This document shows positions 10,318 to 19,972 of a DNA stretch of 64,000 bases, piece by piece. The notes under the pieces are model-generated. The model saw only the letters and a program-made list of their open reading frames with translations, searched no databases and was not told the DNA's origin. Each line of letters begins with the position of its first letter. The first letter of the stretch is position 1. Position numbers and translations under genes: made by a program. Source of the DNA: Puccinellia tenuiflora (Eukaryota > Streptophyta > Magnoliopsida > Poales > Poaceae); the NCBI GenBank assembly GCA_012064385.1, contig QRDG01000964.1, positions 1-64,000 of the forward strand. Reading direction: 5' to 3'.

Positions 10318-11424
10318 TACACTTTTTAATGTTAAATGCATCAATGGTACTTCGTACTTATAAAGCCGTATTTGCGGCCACAGTCTCACAGAATACGGAT
10401 CAGAGGCCCTTCCAGGGTTGTATTTGCTGACGTGGATTGGTATATAGACCCTATCTATCAGACCAATTTGGGTTTGAGAGGTGCAACCGTTTGATGGCTT
10501 TTCTTGCAAATTGTACTAGCACATCATCACAGCACCAGCACGGCAGCACCCACCCCACCCCGCGTTCTGTGCAACAACGCTGCCAACGCCACCATGCAGA
10601 ACCGCGTCCAGGGCGAGGTCGCGCGCTGGCGTCGGAAGAGGCGCCTTCAGGACTGGCAGGCAAGCAGCCGGAGGCGGAGCCTTATCGTGCAGGCGGCCGT
10701 GCAGATCGAGCCGCCGTGAAACCCACCTCGACCACCCATTCGTCCCCGGTGACCATGCGAGCATCCCAATGGAAGAGCAGAGCGCGGCCCGGTCGCGTTG
10801 GCATGGTGCGCATGCTTTGACACGCCGCCGGCGTGCAGCACGACCACCGCCTTCTGCAGCCAGGTCCTAGCTAGAGCTGGGGACTGGGGAGAAGCCCTGC
10901 CTCGTCTTGGCGTCGACCGTAGAGCTCACTGCGTTGCGGAGATTTGGCCGGAGCCGCTGCAGCTAGCACGTCCGCTCGCCTCTACTACGTGCTGCGGAAC
11001 GTCACGTGTGCAGCGTGGGGTGCGCACTCGATGGGGGTGCAGTGCTGCATCGGCAGCCTATGGACTGCCGCCGGCGATGGCGCGCCAAATCTCCTGTAGC
11101 TCTACCTCGAACTCAACAAGATCGAGGGCCCCGTGTGTGTTAGCCCTGGATCTTGAATTCTTGACACTAACACGACATGTGAACCGGAAGAACAACGAAC
11201 AGACACAACACACGGGTGTCTCACTGAACTAACTGAAAATTATTCAGAGTTAACTAGCTGAAACACTAACTGAATGAACTGAATAGAATGTCGTTGTCAC
11301 TCGCTTCATAAAGTCGGCGTTTGCTGCGAATCTTGGGTAGCAGTGCAGAGACGGAGGCCGCAGCGGACCCCTCGATGTCGCATGCGAGTCCAGGTCGACG
11401 TCCACGTCGGTCATGGGGACCAGG
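10318..11424. other. Duplicated flanking block, second part (copy A)
   Basis: It matches 39380-40800 closely apart from small indels and one SMART insertion in the other copy. A 41-codon plus-strand ORF (10594-10719, MQNRVQGEVARWRRKRR...) follows a GCCACCATG start context and is extended to 96 codons in the copy at 39639-39926. I recognise no family, and the differing ends argue against a preserved protein. Confidence 0.5.
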
Positions 11425-11426
11425 TA

Positions 11427-11525
11427 CGGATAAAAAATAGCAGTGACGGGGTACCCGTGGCGCACCGTGGTGCGCCACGGGTAGTAAAAAATGGTGCGCC
11501 AGAGGTAAGCTTTTCTCTACTAGTG
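11427..11525. mobile_element. CACTA terminal fragment at the boundary between duplicated blocks
   Basis: The segment ends ...CTACTAGTG, so the minus strand begins CACTAGTAGAGAAAAGC. Within 100 bp it has inverted subterminal GTGGCGCACC/GGTGCGCCAC motifs, a common arrangement in Triticeae CACTA ends. Only one end is present. Unit A sequence stops just before it and unit B sequence starts directly after it. Confidence 0.6.
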
Positions 11526-11763
11526 CCCCTTCTGCAAAAGATTCCCCATCAACTCTTGTAGGCGGCACTCCACCACTTCTTGTAAACGGGGAATGGGGTC
11601 GCTCGAGCGTGCGGTTTGGTGGATTATTTGGCTTTGGGTGCCCAATTGTTAAATACCCACTACTCCAATGCGATTATAGTTATGGCTTTGCTGGTGAATT
11701 TGCTCTGACAGGTAAGGTTTGGTGAGATCGGAAGTGATTTGTGTTTACAAGCAAAAAGCCACT
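11526..11763. repeat. Unit B start, paralogous to 6028-6275
   Basis: About 240 bp aligning with unit A (CCTTCTGC...GATTCCCCATCA... through CTATCAC). It is interrupted at ATCAC by the 23-kb retrotransposon block and resumes at 34804. Confidence 0.85.
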
Positions 11764-11768
11764 ATCAC
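11764..11768. repeat. TSD of the outer retrotransposon, left copy
   Basis: ATCAC, repeated at 34799-34803. The paralogous empty site is at 6276-6280. Confidence 0.9.
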
Positions 11769-12770
11769 TGTCGTGTCTTGGATCACGGAGACCGGGAGTA
11801 AAGGATACCACCTTTTTAGGTTCGGTATGGGGCGCGAAGGAGGCTGAGTGACGTCTTCCGTCCGGGGGCTTCGTCTACGCTCGAGATCTACGTACTAGCA
11901 AGCATCACAGAGACACAAGGAGTTTACCCAGATTCAGGCCGCCCGGAGGCTAACAGCCCTACTCCTGCATGTCTGGATTGAGAGGTGTATCATGGTGTAG
12001 CTTTACAATGGTGGTTGCGGGTGAGAACCCGGGAGGTGTTGGCTAAAGGTTGAAGACGAGCAGATCCTGGCCCGGAGGAGATCACCTCTCGCCTAAGCTA
12101 ACCTTGGACTCATGCACTACCTAGCCTAGCCTCCAACTCGACGGTGTTCCGTCTTGTGATCTTGTTCCCGTGCTGGTTCTCTCCCCGAACTTGTCCTCCT
12201 CCCCTTGGGTGCCTTGGTCCTCCTTTTATAGGCTAAGGGGATACCACAGGTGCACCCTTGGGGCCGGAGGGGTTTTGGCGGGAAAACCCCTCCGGGTTCT
12301 CCTTGGGAGGCGACGTGGCCTCCTCTCGTCCAAGTATTCTTCTCAGAGGGGGTAGGTGAGGTCGCCCACCTTTTCCAGAGAGGGCGGACAGAGGCTGACA
12401 GCTTTTCCGCCTCTGCCCCCTTTGGCGCCTCCATCTTCTTGGCGCCCAAGTCTTCTAGGAGCCTCCAGCCAGGGCTGGTAAGCTTATCCTCTTTGCGCAC
12501 TGGAGGTTGGTTCCCGGGGTGAGCCTGGCCTCCTGCCAGGCGTCGGGGTCCCGGGACCTCCATGCCTGCTTCCGGGTCGAGGGGGCCCCGGAGGGTCCCC
12601 GGGTCCTTTGCCTTGGTTGTCGATGCCGCGCGCGCCGGGACGCCGTGGGGCAGATGGGGGGCCCATCTGCCAGTCTTGTGCCTTGGCCTTGAGTGCCTCC
12701 TTGGTGGGCCCATGTGCGATGGACCCACTTTGACCGCATCAGGGGAACCCCATGTTCCACTGTTGCGACA
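11769..12770 (-). repeat. 3' LTR of the outer retrotransposon
   Basis: 1002 bp; on the plus strand it reads TGTCGTGTCTTGG...GTTGCGACA. About 97% identical to 33800-34798. A TATAAAAGG promoter motif sits at 12222-12230 on the minus strand. A 224-codon minus ORF (12126-12800) lies in the LTR. It is broken in the sister LTR and I do not treat it as a gene. Confidence 0.95.
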
Positions 12771-12786
12771 GTAGCCCCCGGGCATA
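12771..12786 (-). promoter_or_regulatory. Polypurine tract of the outer element
   Basis: Directly inside the 3' LTR, the minus strand reads CCCGGGGGCTAC, a G-rich plus-strand primer like the CCGGGGGCTAC tract of the inner element. Confidence 0.65.
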
Positions 12787-13103
12787 GTCCCGGCGGCCAC
12801 GCCCTTCTGCCGCCGGGGCTATGACCAAAAAAGAGTCAAAGTGGGTCCCCGGCGTCAGGTCTTGAACGTCTTGTCCTACCCGTCAGAGCCGCGCACTACG
12901 GAGGTGCGCGTCCCACGGGTCTTGGAGTTATCCATCCGGTGGAGTAATTGCGCCAGCCTCCTCGATTCTCGGGAACGGAGAAAGCGAGGCGACGGCCGCT
13001 GAAGGCGTGTCCGAGCCTTCTTAAAGGCAGGGATACCCCTCAGGATCTTCATTCGTCTTCACTCCTTCCTCAACCCCACTCTTCCTCAGAGGTGAGCGCG
13101 TCG

Positions 13104-13733
13104 ATGGCGGGGGCTAAGAGAGGAGTTGGTCGCTCGCGCTCGTCCTTGGCGGGGGCAGAAGTGGCGTCCGGCGGCCACGGAAGAGTTGCCCCCCGAGGCC
13201 GAGCGAGGCGCGGTCGCGGCGGCGGCCGCGGTCGTGGAAGCCGAGGTCGCGGAGCAGGAGGTACGCCAAGCCCTCCCTCGCGGAGGATGATCCACACCGG
13301 CTTCCCTCCGTTTGAGTTCGTCGTGGATCTGGACAGAAGACTGCGCAGCCAGCTTCATCTGCCGGACTCCTTCATGGCGGCGGTGGACACGGACGACGAC
13401 CGGCCCACCGGTTACTGGCTGCAGGTCGAGGGATGTCCCAACGGCCCCTCCTGGGTCGAAGCGGAGTACACCGTCAACGGCTCCATGCTCCTGGGGAAGG
13501 GATGGAAAGCGTTCGCGCGCTCCCGTCGCCTTACCCGGGGGCAGTACCTGTCGTTCGAGTACGACGGGGATGAGACGCTCTCCGTGAAGATCTTCCGTGC
13601 CGATGGAGGACGCGAGGATTGCTGCATGGAGAGCGACAGCAGCAGTCGTAGCAGCTGCTACGACGAGGGGGACGATGATGAAGATGAAGAGGACTCCCTC
13701 AGCATCAAGGCCAAGAGGAGCCCGCTTCCCTGA
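13104..13733 (+). CDS. B3-domain-like protein encoded antisense to the outer retrotransposon
   Basis: A 209-codon plus-strand ORF, opposite to pol, between the integrase and the 3' LTR. I chose the ATG at 13104 (MAGAKRGVG) because it follows a CT-rich leader and a weak TTAAA box at about 13020. The frame is open upstream to 12948. Residues 30-58 are an Arg/Gly-rich tract. Residues 66-178 resemble a plant B3 DNA-binding domain: FEFVVDLD, L.LPDSF near residue 90, then GKGWKAFARS, L..GQYLSFEYDGDE and VKIFRADG. An acidic Asp/Glu tail follows at about 185-200. B3 domains bind DNA in plant transcription factors; any function here is inference. Captured host fragment, or a long-standing antisense ORF of the retrotransposon lineage, are both possible. 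Confidence 0.6.
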   Translation: MAGAKRGVGRSRSSLAGAEVASGGHGRVAPRGRARRGRGGGRGRGSRGRGAGGTPSPPSRRMIHTGFPPFEFVVDLDRRLRSQLHLPDSFMAAVDTDDDRPTGYWLQVEGCPNGPSWVEAEYTVNGSMLLGKGWKAFARSRRLTRGQYLSFEYDGDETLSVKIFRADGGREDCCMESDSSSRSSCYDEGDDDEDEEDSLSIKAKRSPLP

Positions 13734-14043
13734 AGATGCGGGGGCGGCACCGCGGCAGCGCCCCCCGAAGATGTCCTTGACCTCCTTCTTGGCGGCCTCG
13801 TCGACGTACTTCTGGAAGTAGCGCCTTCCGTGGTGCGGGGATGCTCCTTGCTTGCGTAGGAGCCAACCTTTCTTTGTAAAAAGTAGGCCCCATTGTAGAC
13901 TTTTGGATGACGAAAAACTTGTACTCTTGCTGTCGCTTGGCCTTCAAGCTAAATAGATGCGATCGAGAATGGTTTTCTGCAAAACTCGCTCTTGATTGCG
14001 GTGTTAGCTGAACCGTCAGAGGGCCAGTGGGTAACACAGGGCC
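13734..14043. other. Spacer between the two antisense ORFs
   Basis: About 300 bp with no clear gene. The minus-strand frame over 13735-13830 reads YFQKYVDEAAKKEVKDIFGG, but I see no start or continuation that supports it. Confidence 0.4.
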
Positions 14044-14050
14044 TATAAAA
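14044..14050 (+). promoter_or_regulatory. TATA box of the second antisense ORF
   Basis: TATAAAAGG on the plus strand, 95 bp upstream of the ATG at 14139, followed by a CT-rich leader. Spacing and leader type are those of a plant core promoter. Confidence 0.6.
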
Positions 14051-14138
14051 GGCTCTCTAGCCCCAGGTTCCTTGGCCACCCTTAGTCTTGCTTCCTCTTA
14101 CTTCTTGCCCTCCCTGCCCCTTCTCAAACTGCAAGGCC

Positions 14139-14616
14139 ATGTCGGGGGAGGTAGGGATGTCCTTCTCAGGGACGTCGACGACGGCGTCCGTGCACCGGGG
14201 CGCGGCGGAGGCTCCCAGGGGAACTGTGGCCTGTGCCGCTGGAGTAGAAGATGAGGTGATGTCGCGCCTGGCCCTCGCTATGGGCGTTTCACGCTTGGCG
14301 ACGATCTCTGGTCCCGCAGCCTAGGAGGAGGCTCGGGTGCGTGCGCTCCGCAGGGCTCAACTGCTGGCGGCCTTGAAGGAGAAGACCGCGGAGCTCCCGG
14401 AGGCATCCCAGCTCTGGGAGGAGTTCGACGCCATCGAACAGGTCAGTGTCGTGTTTTTCTCGGCCCCTCGCTCCTCTTGGGCCTGGTCTAGATCCTGACC
14501 GAACTTGTCCCCTATCGCAGGCGGACGACAACGCCATGAGCGAGGTGGCGGCCGAGGTGGTCTCCCTGCTCCACTGCCTGGTTCTAGGACGCACCAGACA
14601 GCCAGGAGACGCCTGA
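14139..14616 (+). pseudogene. Two-exon antisense ORF of the outer retrotransposon, one in-frame stop
   Basis: Plus-strand gene model opposite to pol: exon 1 14139-14441, intron 14442-14520, exon 2 14521-14616 (TGA). The intron is 79 bp, GT...AG (CAG/GTCAGT donor, TATCGCAG acceptor), and falls between codons. The frame is 133 codons with one internal TAG at 14322-14324. Exon 1 begins MSGEVGMSFSG. After the stop it is Leu/Ala/Glu-rich and probably helical (LLAALKEKTAELPEASQLWEEF). No known domain was recognised. The TATA box and clean splice signals suggest a former antisense transcription unit, perhaps the remains of a longer gene like that in the inner element. Confidence 0.5.
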
Positions 14617-15636
14617 AAAAATCCTTCCGGGTTCCCCCTCACCTCCCAGGTGTCCCCGGGAATTGAGAGGTCCCCCGTTGGGCGCGAACAAGGCAGGGAC
14701 GCACAACAAGGAGCGCTAACTCCAAGCTGGCCTTAGTAGCACAGGTCTAGTAGTTGCACAACCGAATGTAAATTCAAGAATGTAATTCAGAATGTAAATT
14801 CGGATGTATGCAACCCTAGACTCAACTCCCGGGGTCATTTCCCAAATCTTCCTTTGCACTACCGCGTCGTCTGGTTTTCAGAGGAGGCCACTTAGGTGCA
14901 AGGCACTCTACCTCCGCACGATAGATGTACCCCCTAAGTCGGACTATACCTTCCGGGAGTCCTTCGCCACTGTCCACGGGTACTAGGCCAGAGGGAAACG
15001 TACCGTTCACCGGGGTGGTCGCATACCCCTGCAAAGGCTCTCATCAACCGTCAAGCATGCGCAGGTCGATGGTATATTGACTCCGAGCGAGATGTTATGC
15101 CTAAAGGCAGGATGCTGATGCAAGAACTTAGCTGTTTTCCTGTCACGTCTCCAGCCCATCCAGTCCTTCCCGGGTGTCGAACTCCTTTTTTCGTGTCCCG
15201 CCGTCCAATCTTGTCCCGGGAAGGAGCTACACACAGCAAACTTTCAGTAGGAAAAGAATGGACCCTCTTTCCTATCATGCTAGCGTGTTATCCGAAGCAA
15301 ACCGCAAGCACAGTTGGTAGTACATTTCTGTGGTGAGGTGCGTTTCATCACAGCACTGCCCGATTCCCCTTTCCGCGGCAGCACGACACGATCGGGCGGC
15401 GGTGCCTAGCCTACGAGGCCACTCGCGGCGCTTCTACCCATCTGCCACCGGCACATACCAGACCCCCTGCTTACGGGTTGCTAAGGATAACACGCTTCCA
15501 TGGAAGGATTGAGGCTCACGGGAATTGAAATAACTTATGTTTTATTCTCCTAGCGACGATTCTTCCACCTTATTACAGAACACTAGCCCCTCAGGCGTGC
15601 TTTAACGGATCCGACGTTTGCGATTCATGTTCGTAA
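14617..15636. other. 3' internal region of the outer element, no gene seen
   Basis: Non-coding on inspection. Short ORFs overlap on both strands without a recognisable product. Local AATGTAAATTC repetition occurs at 14765-14800. It lies between the antisense ORFs and the integrase stop. Confidence 0.55.
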
Positions 15637-16944
15637 TCAGGGGTAGAATTTCCGAAGATTCTCGATGTTCCAGGCGTTGCCTTCCGGCCGGCCTTGCTCG
15701 TCCTCCAGGTACACCATTCCGGGTTTCAGGGTATGTGTCACCCGAAAGGGTCCTTCCCATTTTGATGACATTTTGTTCAGGCCTTCCATGTTTTGCCTCT
15801 TGCGGAGTACCATGTCCCCGGGTTGCAGCTCCCGCGAGCGAACATGACGACTGTGGTATCGGCGGAGTCCTTGTTGGTACCGAGCTGACCGTAAGGAGGC
15901 TCGGCACCTTCTCTCTTCCAACAGGTTTATGTCATCGATCCTCCGCTCTTCTTGCGTGTTCTCATCGTATGCGAGCACCCGGGGTGATCCGTCCTTGAGC
16001 TCTGATGGCAGGACAGCTTCAGCTCCGTAGACGAGGAAGAAAGGTGTCTCTCCAGTGGCTCTGCTTGGTGTTGTCCTCAGTGACCACAGTACACTTGGCA
16101 GGTGATTAATCCAGTCTTTTCCCTTGTTCTCCAGCTTGTCAAAGGCTTTGGTCTTCAATCCCTTGAGAACTTCTGCGTTTGCTCGCTCTACTTGCTCGTT
16201 GCTTCTTGGGTAGGACACCGAGGCAAAACACACCTTGATGCCCATTTCTTCGCAGAAGTTGAGGAGGGATTTGCTTGTGAACTGAGTGCCGTTGTCGGTG
16301 ATGATTCTATTCGGCACTCCAAACCGGTAGGTGATTCCTTCGATGAACTTGATGGCGGCCTGAGCCGTTTGACGTGGAACTGGCATTGCTTCCACCCACT
16401 TCGTGAACTTGTCGATTGCCACGAACAGGTACTCGTGACCTCCCACAGACTTTGGTATCTTGCCGACGATGTCCAGCCCCCAGACCGCGAACGGCCAGGA
16501 GATTGGTATCGGCTGCAACGCTTGAGCTGGCTGGTGCGTGTTCTTGGCGTAGTACTGGCAAGCTTCACAGGTCTTGACTAGCTGCTCCGCGTCATGAAGT
16601 ACCACTGGCCAGTAGAACCCTTGGCGGAAAACCTTCCCCGCCAAAGATCTTGAAGCCACATGACTTGAGCATATCCCTTCGTGTATGTCCCTCAGTAGTT
16701 CTCGGCCTTGTTCTTGCGATATGCACCGTAGCTTGACTCCGTTTTCGCGCCGCCGGTAGAGCTCGCCGTCAATTAGGACGTAGAGCTTTGCCCGGCAGGC
16801 CACTTGCTCGGCTTCGTGGTCATCCTCCGGGAGGGTGTGTTCCACCATGTACTTGATGATGTCCTGGGCCCAAGGTGGGTGGGTCCATTCCACCAGTAGT
16901 ACCTCCTGGCCAGAAGGAAGCAGAGCTTCTTCGGCCGCGGGCAC
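15637..16944 (-). CDS. Integrase region of pol, outer Gypsy element
   Basis: A 435-codon open frame holding the last third of pol. The first part (to about residue 130) contains the zinc-binding HHCC region, ending in TCEACQ. The catalytic core follows with Asp158 (GLDIVG), Asp217 (IITDNGTQF) and Glu253 (QVERAN), giving the D-D(35)E spacing of retroviral-type integrases. The usual SNGQ just before the Glu reads SNEQ here. The C-terminal part (KWEGPFRVT...NIENLRKFYP) matches the end of plant Gypsy pol. The enzyme inserts element cDNA into the host genome. The frame joins RNase H only through a break at 16945-17096, so it is part of a damaged polyprotein. Confidence 0.9.
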   Translation of the reverse strand: MPAAEEALLPSGQEVLLVEWTHPPWAQDIIKYMVEHTLPEDDHEAEQVACRAKLYVLIDGELYRRRENGVKLRCISQEQGRELLRDIHEGICSSHVASRSLAGKVFRQGFYWPVVLHDAEQLVKTCEACQYYAKNTHQPAQALQPIPISWPFAVWGLDIVGKIPKSVGGHEYLFVAIDKFTKWVEAMPVPRQTAQAAIKFIEGITYRFGVPNRIITDNGTQFTSKSLLNFCEEMGIKVCFASVSYPRSNEQVERANAEVLKGLKTKAFDKLENKGKDWINHLPSVLWSLRTTPSRATGETPFFLVYGAEAVLPSELKDGSPRVLAYDENTQEERRIDDINLLEERRCRASLRSARYQQGLRRYHSRHVRSRELQPGDMVLRKRQNMEGLNKMSSKWEGPFRVTHTLKPGMVYLEDEQGRPEGNAWNIENLRKFYP

Positions 16945-17096
16945 TGCCGGTTCTTGGGCTTCCTTGCTGGCTACCCGTGTTGTTGATGTAGAAGGGTTGC
17001 GAGCCTCCTTTGTCGCTGAAGAACTTGGCTTCAGCCTCTCGAGAGAGAGACTGAAGGCCGCTTGAGCACCTCGATGTAGATCCCGGGAGGTACCAG

Positions 17097-18128
17097 TTAT
17101 CGCCTGGACGCCAGTTGTGATAGCTCGTCCGCAGATGTGTTTTCTTCCCGCGGCACGTAAGCAGCTCTGAAGCTACTAAAGCGCCGCAGGAGTTTCCACA
17201 CTTCTTCGATGTACGGTGCCATCTGAGGGCAGGCGTACTCTTTGTTGACTTGCTTGATGACTAGCTGAGAGTCACCCTTGACGATGATCTTGCCGATGCC
17301 GAGGCCGATGGCAGCACGAAGTCCCGCGAGCAGACCTTCGTACTCCGTTGTGTTGTTGGAGATGTTTCCTTGGTAGTGCATTTGGACGACGTACTTCAGG
17401 CGCTCACCGGTTGGTGAAGTGAGGATGACCCCGGCACCTCCTTGCCCCTTGGTGTAGGAGCCATCGAAGTGCATGGTCCAGGTGTCGGGATCCTCCTTCC
17501 CGGAAGGCTCGTCTCCTCCTCCGGGTTGTCGATCGCCGTCTTGTTCCACTCGACTGTGAAGTGAGCCAGTGCTTGGCTCTTGATGTTGTCCGTGTGCTCG
17601 AACTTGAGCCCAAAGCCCTGGAGTTCCATGGCCCACGCCGAGATGCGTCCGGTGGCCAGCGGGTTCTCCAGAGGACTCCTTAGGTTGTACTTGGACACCA
17701 CCGTGATTGGGTGCCCCTCGAAGTATGGCCTCATCTTGCGGGAGGCAATAAGGATCGCTAGCAGCAGCTTCTGCATCATGGGATACCGCTCCCGGGCGTC
17801 GCGCTGCACCTTGCGGGTCGCCGATCCTTTGGCGGGTTCGACGTTCTCCATGTCCTTGGCGCTCCGGGGTATTGTAGGAGTAGCCCCCGGCTGCGTCGCC
17901 TTGGAGTGTATTCCTTCGTCCTCAAAGCGTGGCTCGATGTTGATGAGAGGGGGCGGGGTGCTGGGATATTCGAACCCCTGAACACCTGGCCGCCCCTTCT
18001 TGCTGGGCTTCCCTGGGAACGGGTCCCCGAGACGCTTGCCCTTGCTTGGCTTCTTTGGAGATGCGTCGCGCTCGGCCACTAGCACGGCGCTGACCACTTG
18101 GTTAGTGGCCGCGATGTACAGCAGTAGG
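17097..18128 (-). pseudogene. RNase H region of pol, outer Gypsy element (frameshifted)
   Basis: Two overlapping minus-strand frames. The upper one (about 18128 to 17480) is the RT-associated RNase H part: LLLYIAATNQVVSAVLVAE, then RYPMMQKLLLAILIASRKM and YFEGHPITVVS. Between VAERDAS and the RYPMMQ block it has a Pro/Lys-rich insert of about 90 residues, where grass Gypsy elements usually have about 25. The second frame (17500-17097) is the RNase H proper: TMHFDGSYTKGQGGAGVIL, NNTTEYEGLLAGL, GDSQLVIKQV and ENTSADELSQLA, with the expected acidic residues. RNase H removes RNA from the RNA/DNA hybrid. The inner retrotransposon cuts the gene at 18129. Confidence 0.85.
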
Positions 18129-18133
18129 GGATC
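18129..18133. repeat. TSD of the inner retrotransposon, left copy
   Basis: GGATC, repeated at 30131-30135. Removing the insertion rejoins the outer pol frame (PMEKDP on one side, LLLYIAATN on the other). Confidence 0.92.
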
Positions 18134-18643
18134 TGTTGGGGTTATGCCGAACAGGGGTCCTTGCAGAGAAGAGTAAAAGCCAGCAGACCAGGGTGGCCCA
18201 AAGTGGTGGTAAGCCGAATCCGGCTTACCGGGCGGCCCAGTATGCTGAAGCACGGGAGGCCCATCCGGCTAAGGGAAGACTCTAGAAGCCGGCCCGCGAT
18301 GCAGAAGACTTAGCCCACAAGGCAAGCCCCAAGCCGGGATTAGAGTAGGACTCAGTTATTAGTCGGTTAGGTTTCCTCCTGTAAGCCCAGGGTCTGGACG
18401 CCTTTATAAGCCGGCCCCTGGGACGCCTAAGGGCACGTACAATCTCAACCTCAATCCACTGTAACTCGGCGATATTGCCATATAGTGAATTATAGCAGCA
18501 CGTAGGATCTCGCCACCGACGTGAGATCCGAAGCTGGGTAAACTCGCTTCTATGTCGCCGGATCACCCCACGACTCCAAAGCCCCTCTCTCTACCTATCT
18601 CGATGGCACCCCTGCCGCGGCTAGATTCGACAATACCACGACA
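18134..18643 (+). repeat. 5' LTR of the inner retrotransposon
   Basis: 510 bp, TGTTGGGGTTATGCC...CCACGACA. A TTTATAAGCC box at 18403-18411 is the probable core promoter of the element. Confidence 0.95.
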
Positions 18644-18644
18644 G

Positions 18645-18663
18645 TTGGCGCCCACCGTGGGGC
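18645..18663 (+). promoter_or_regulatory. Primer-binding site of the inner element
   Basis: TTGGCGCCCACCGTGGGGC, starting one base after the 5' LTR. This PBS form is common in grass Gypsy elements. Confidence 0.85.
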
Positions 18664-18737
18664 AGGAGACCTCTGGGGTTTCGATCTGTCCAGGAGCTGC
18701 AGGCGGAATCGGCGACACCATCGCGGTCGGCATGGTG

Positions 18738-19972
18738 AGCTACTTCGACGAATCGGGAGCCGGCCACGTCTTCAACGACGGCCTCTGGACGCCGGCAAAG
18801 GAGGATCCCGCCGGCTGGTCCACTATCTCCATTGGCGGCTTCGACATCTTCGTCGGCTTCACCGCCCAGGCTTTGGACGATCTCGGTTTCACATCGAGTT
18901 TGCCCACCACCCACCCCTACAACATTGAAGACGGATCGGATCTGGACTCTGAGGAGCTAGCTGATCTGGATCTAGCGTTTGATACTGACGATGAGGACTC
19001 CGAAGATGACGCAACCTCGGGGGCAGCGCCGGGTTACCACTTCGTCGGCATGGCTGAGAATCCGGCTCAAACGAGTCGACGACATTACCTGAGTCAATCC
19101 TCCCTGCCTTGCAGATGGAGGCAGATTCAGAAGCCGGATCAGTGGACACCGCTCCTATGGAGCAAGACCCTGAATCCGAAGGAGAATCTGACGATTTCAG
19201 TCGGAAGGTTGCGTCCTGCTTGGGACGCCCTGTCGAGGTTTTGATGGGAAACATCTCGGATCCTAATGCCGACCCCAACACCTCGAAAACCGCCAATGGC
19301 GAAGAAAAAACTCCGCAAGCCGGAAATCTCAAGGTGGATTTCGTACCACCACTGGCTCCATCAAAGGGGGCAGACAGAAGGCCGGCCGGAGGAGACGACA
19401 TTGACGTTAAGACCGGCGACGCGGCGCTGAGGGAACACGAAAGAAAGATGGCAAGCTGCAAGCAACTGTTGACGCCACTCCCTCCAAACGCATCGCTGGA
19501 CGACATTGAGAAGCGCCGCGCCCTACTTGAGGAGCAAGCCGCCCAGATAGTAGAGCGTGAAGTTGAGCTCACAAACAAGGAAACGGAGTTCATCCGAAAG
19601 CAGGGGGAAAAGGGGGCTGACGATGTCTTCCGTCCGCCTCATGATAAGAACCTGCATAAGAGGCTGGATTTCCGTAGCAAGTGGGAAGCCGACCATGAAG
19701 ATTCGGTCTGGAGGAAGTACCACCACCGACGTGACCCGGTGACAAATCTATGTTACTTCAATACCCCAGCCAAAAATATGGAGGCTGCCCAGGAGGTCAT
19801 GTTTGACAAATCTCTGGATCGTGACGCTCGGCTTAAATATTCGGCTTATCTACTGGAGGTTGCACAGCAGCAGCAGAATGATTCGCAAGTCAAAACAGGG
19901 CGGCTTGTTGATGATTCTCGCCTTTGCAAGTCAACCGCTAACAAGCCAATGGCTGCCCTGCGACCCAGATGA
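18738..19972 (+). pseudogene. gag N-terminal region, inner Gypsy element (frameshifted)
   Basis: The first frame (open from 18552; element-specific part from about 18735, MVSYFDESGAG) runs to 19244 and encodes an acidic region. The reading then continues in another frame from about 19075 (LQMEADSEAGS) to 19972. The second part is rich in charged residues and has a likely coiled coil (LLEEQAAQIVEREVELTNKE). It should join the arginine/proline-rich region that follows, but a further shift near 19960 puts that in the first frame again. Gag would form the particle core. Two shifts in 1.2 kb make a normal Gag from this copy unlikely. I saw no slippery site that would explain them as programmed. 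Confidence 0.75.

Noticed and set aside
12126..12800. 224-codon minus-strand ORF
   Set aside because: It lies in the outer element's 3' LTR. The sister LTR copy (34263-34694) is shorter and frame-broken, so the frame is not maintained.
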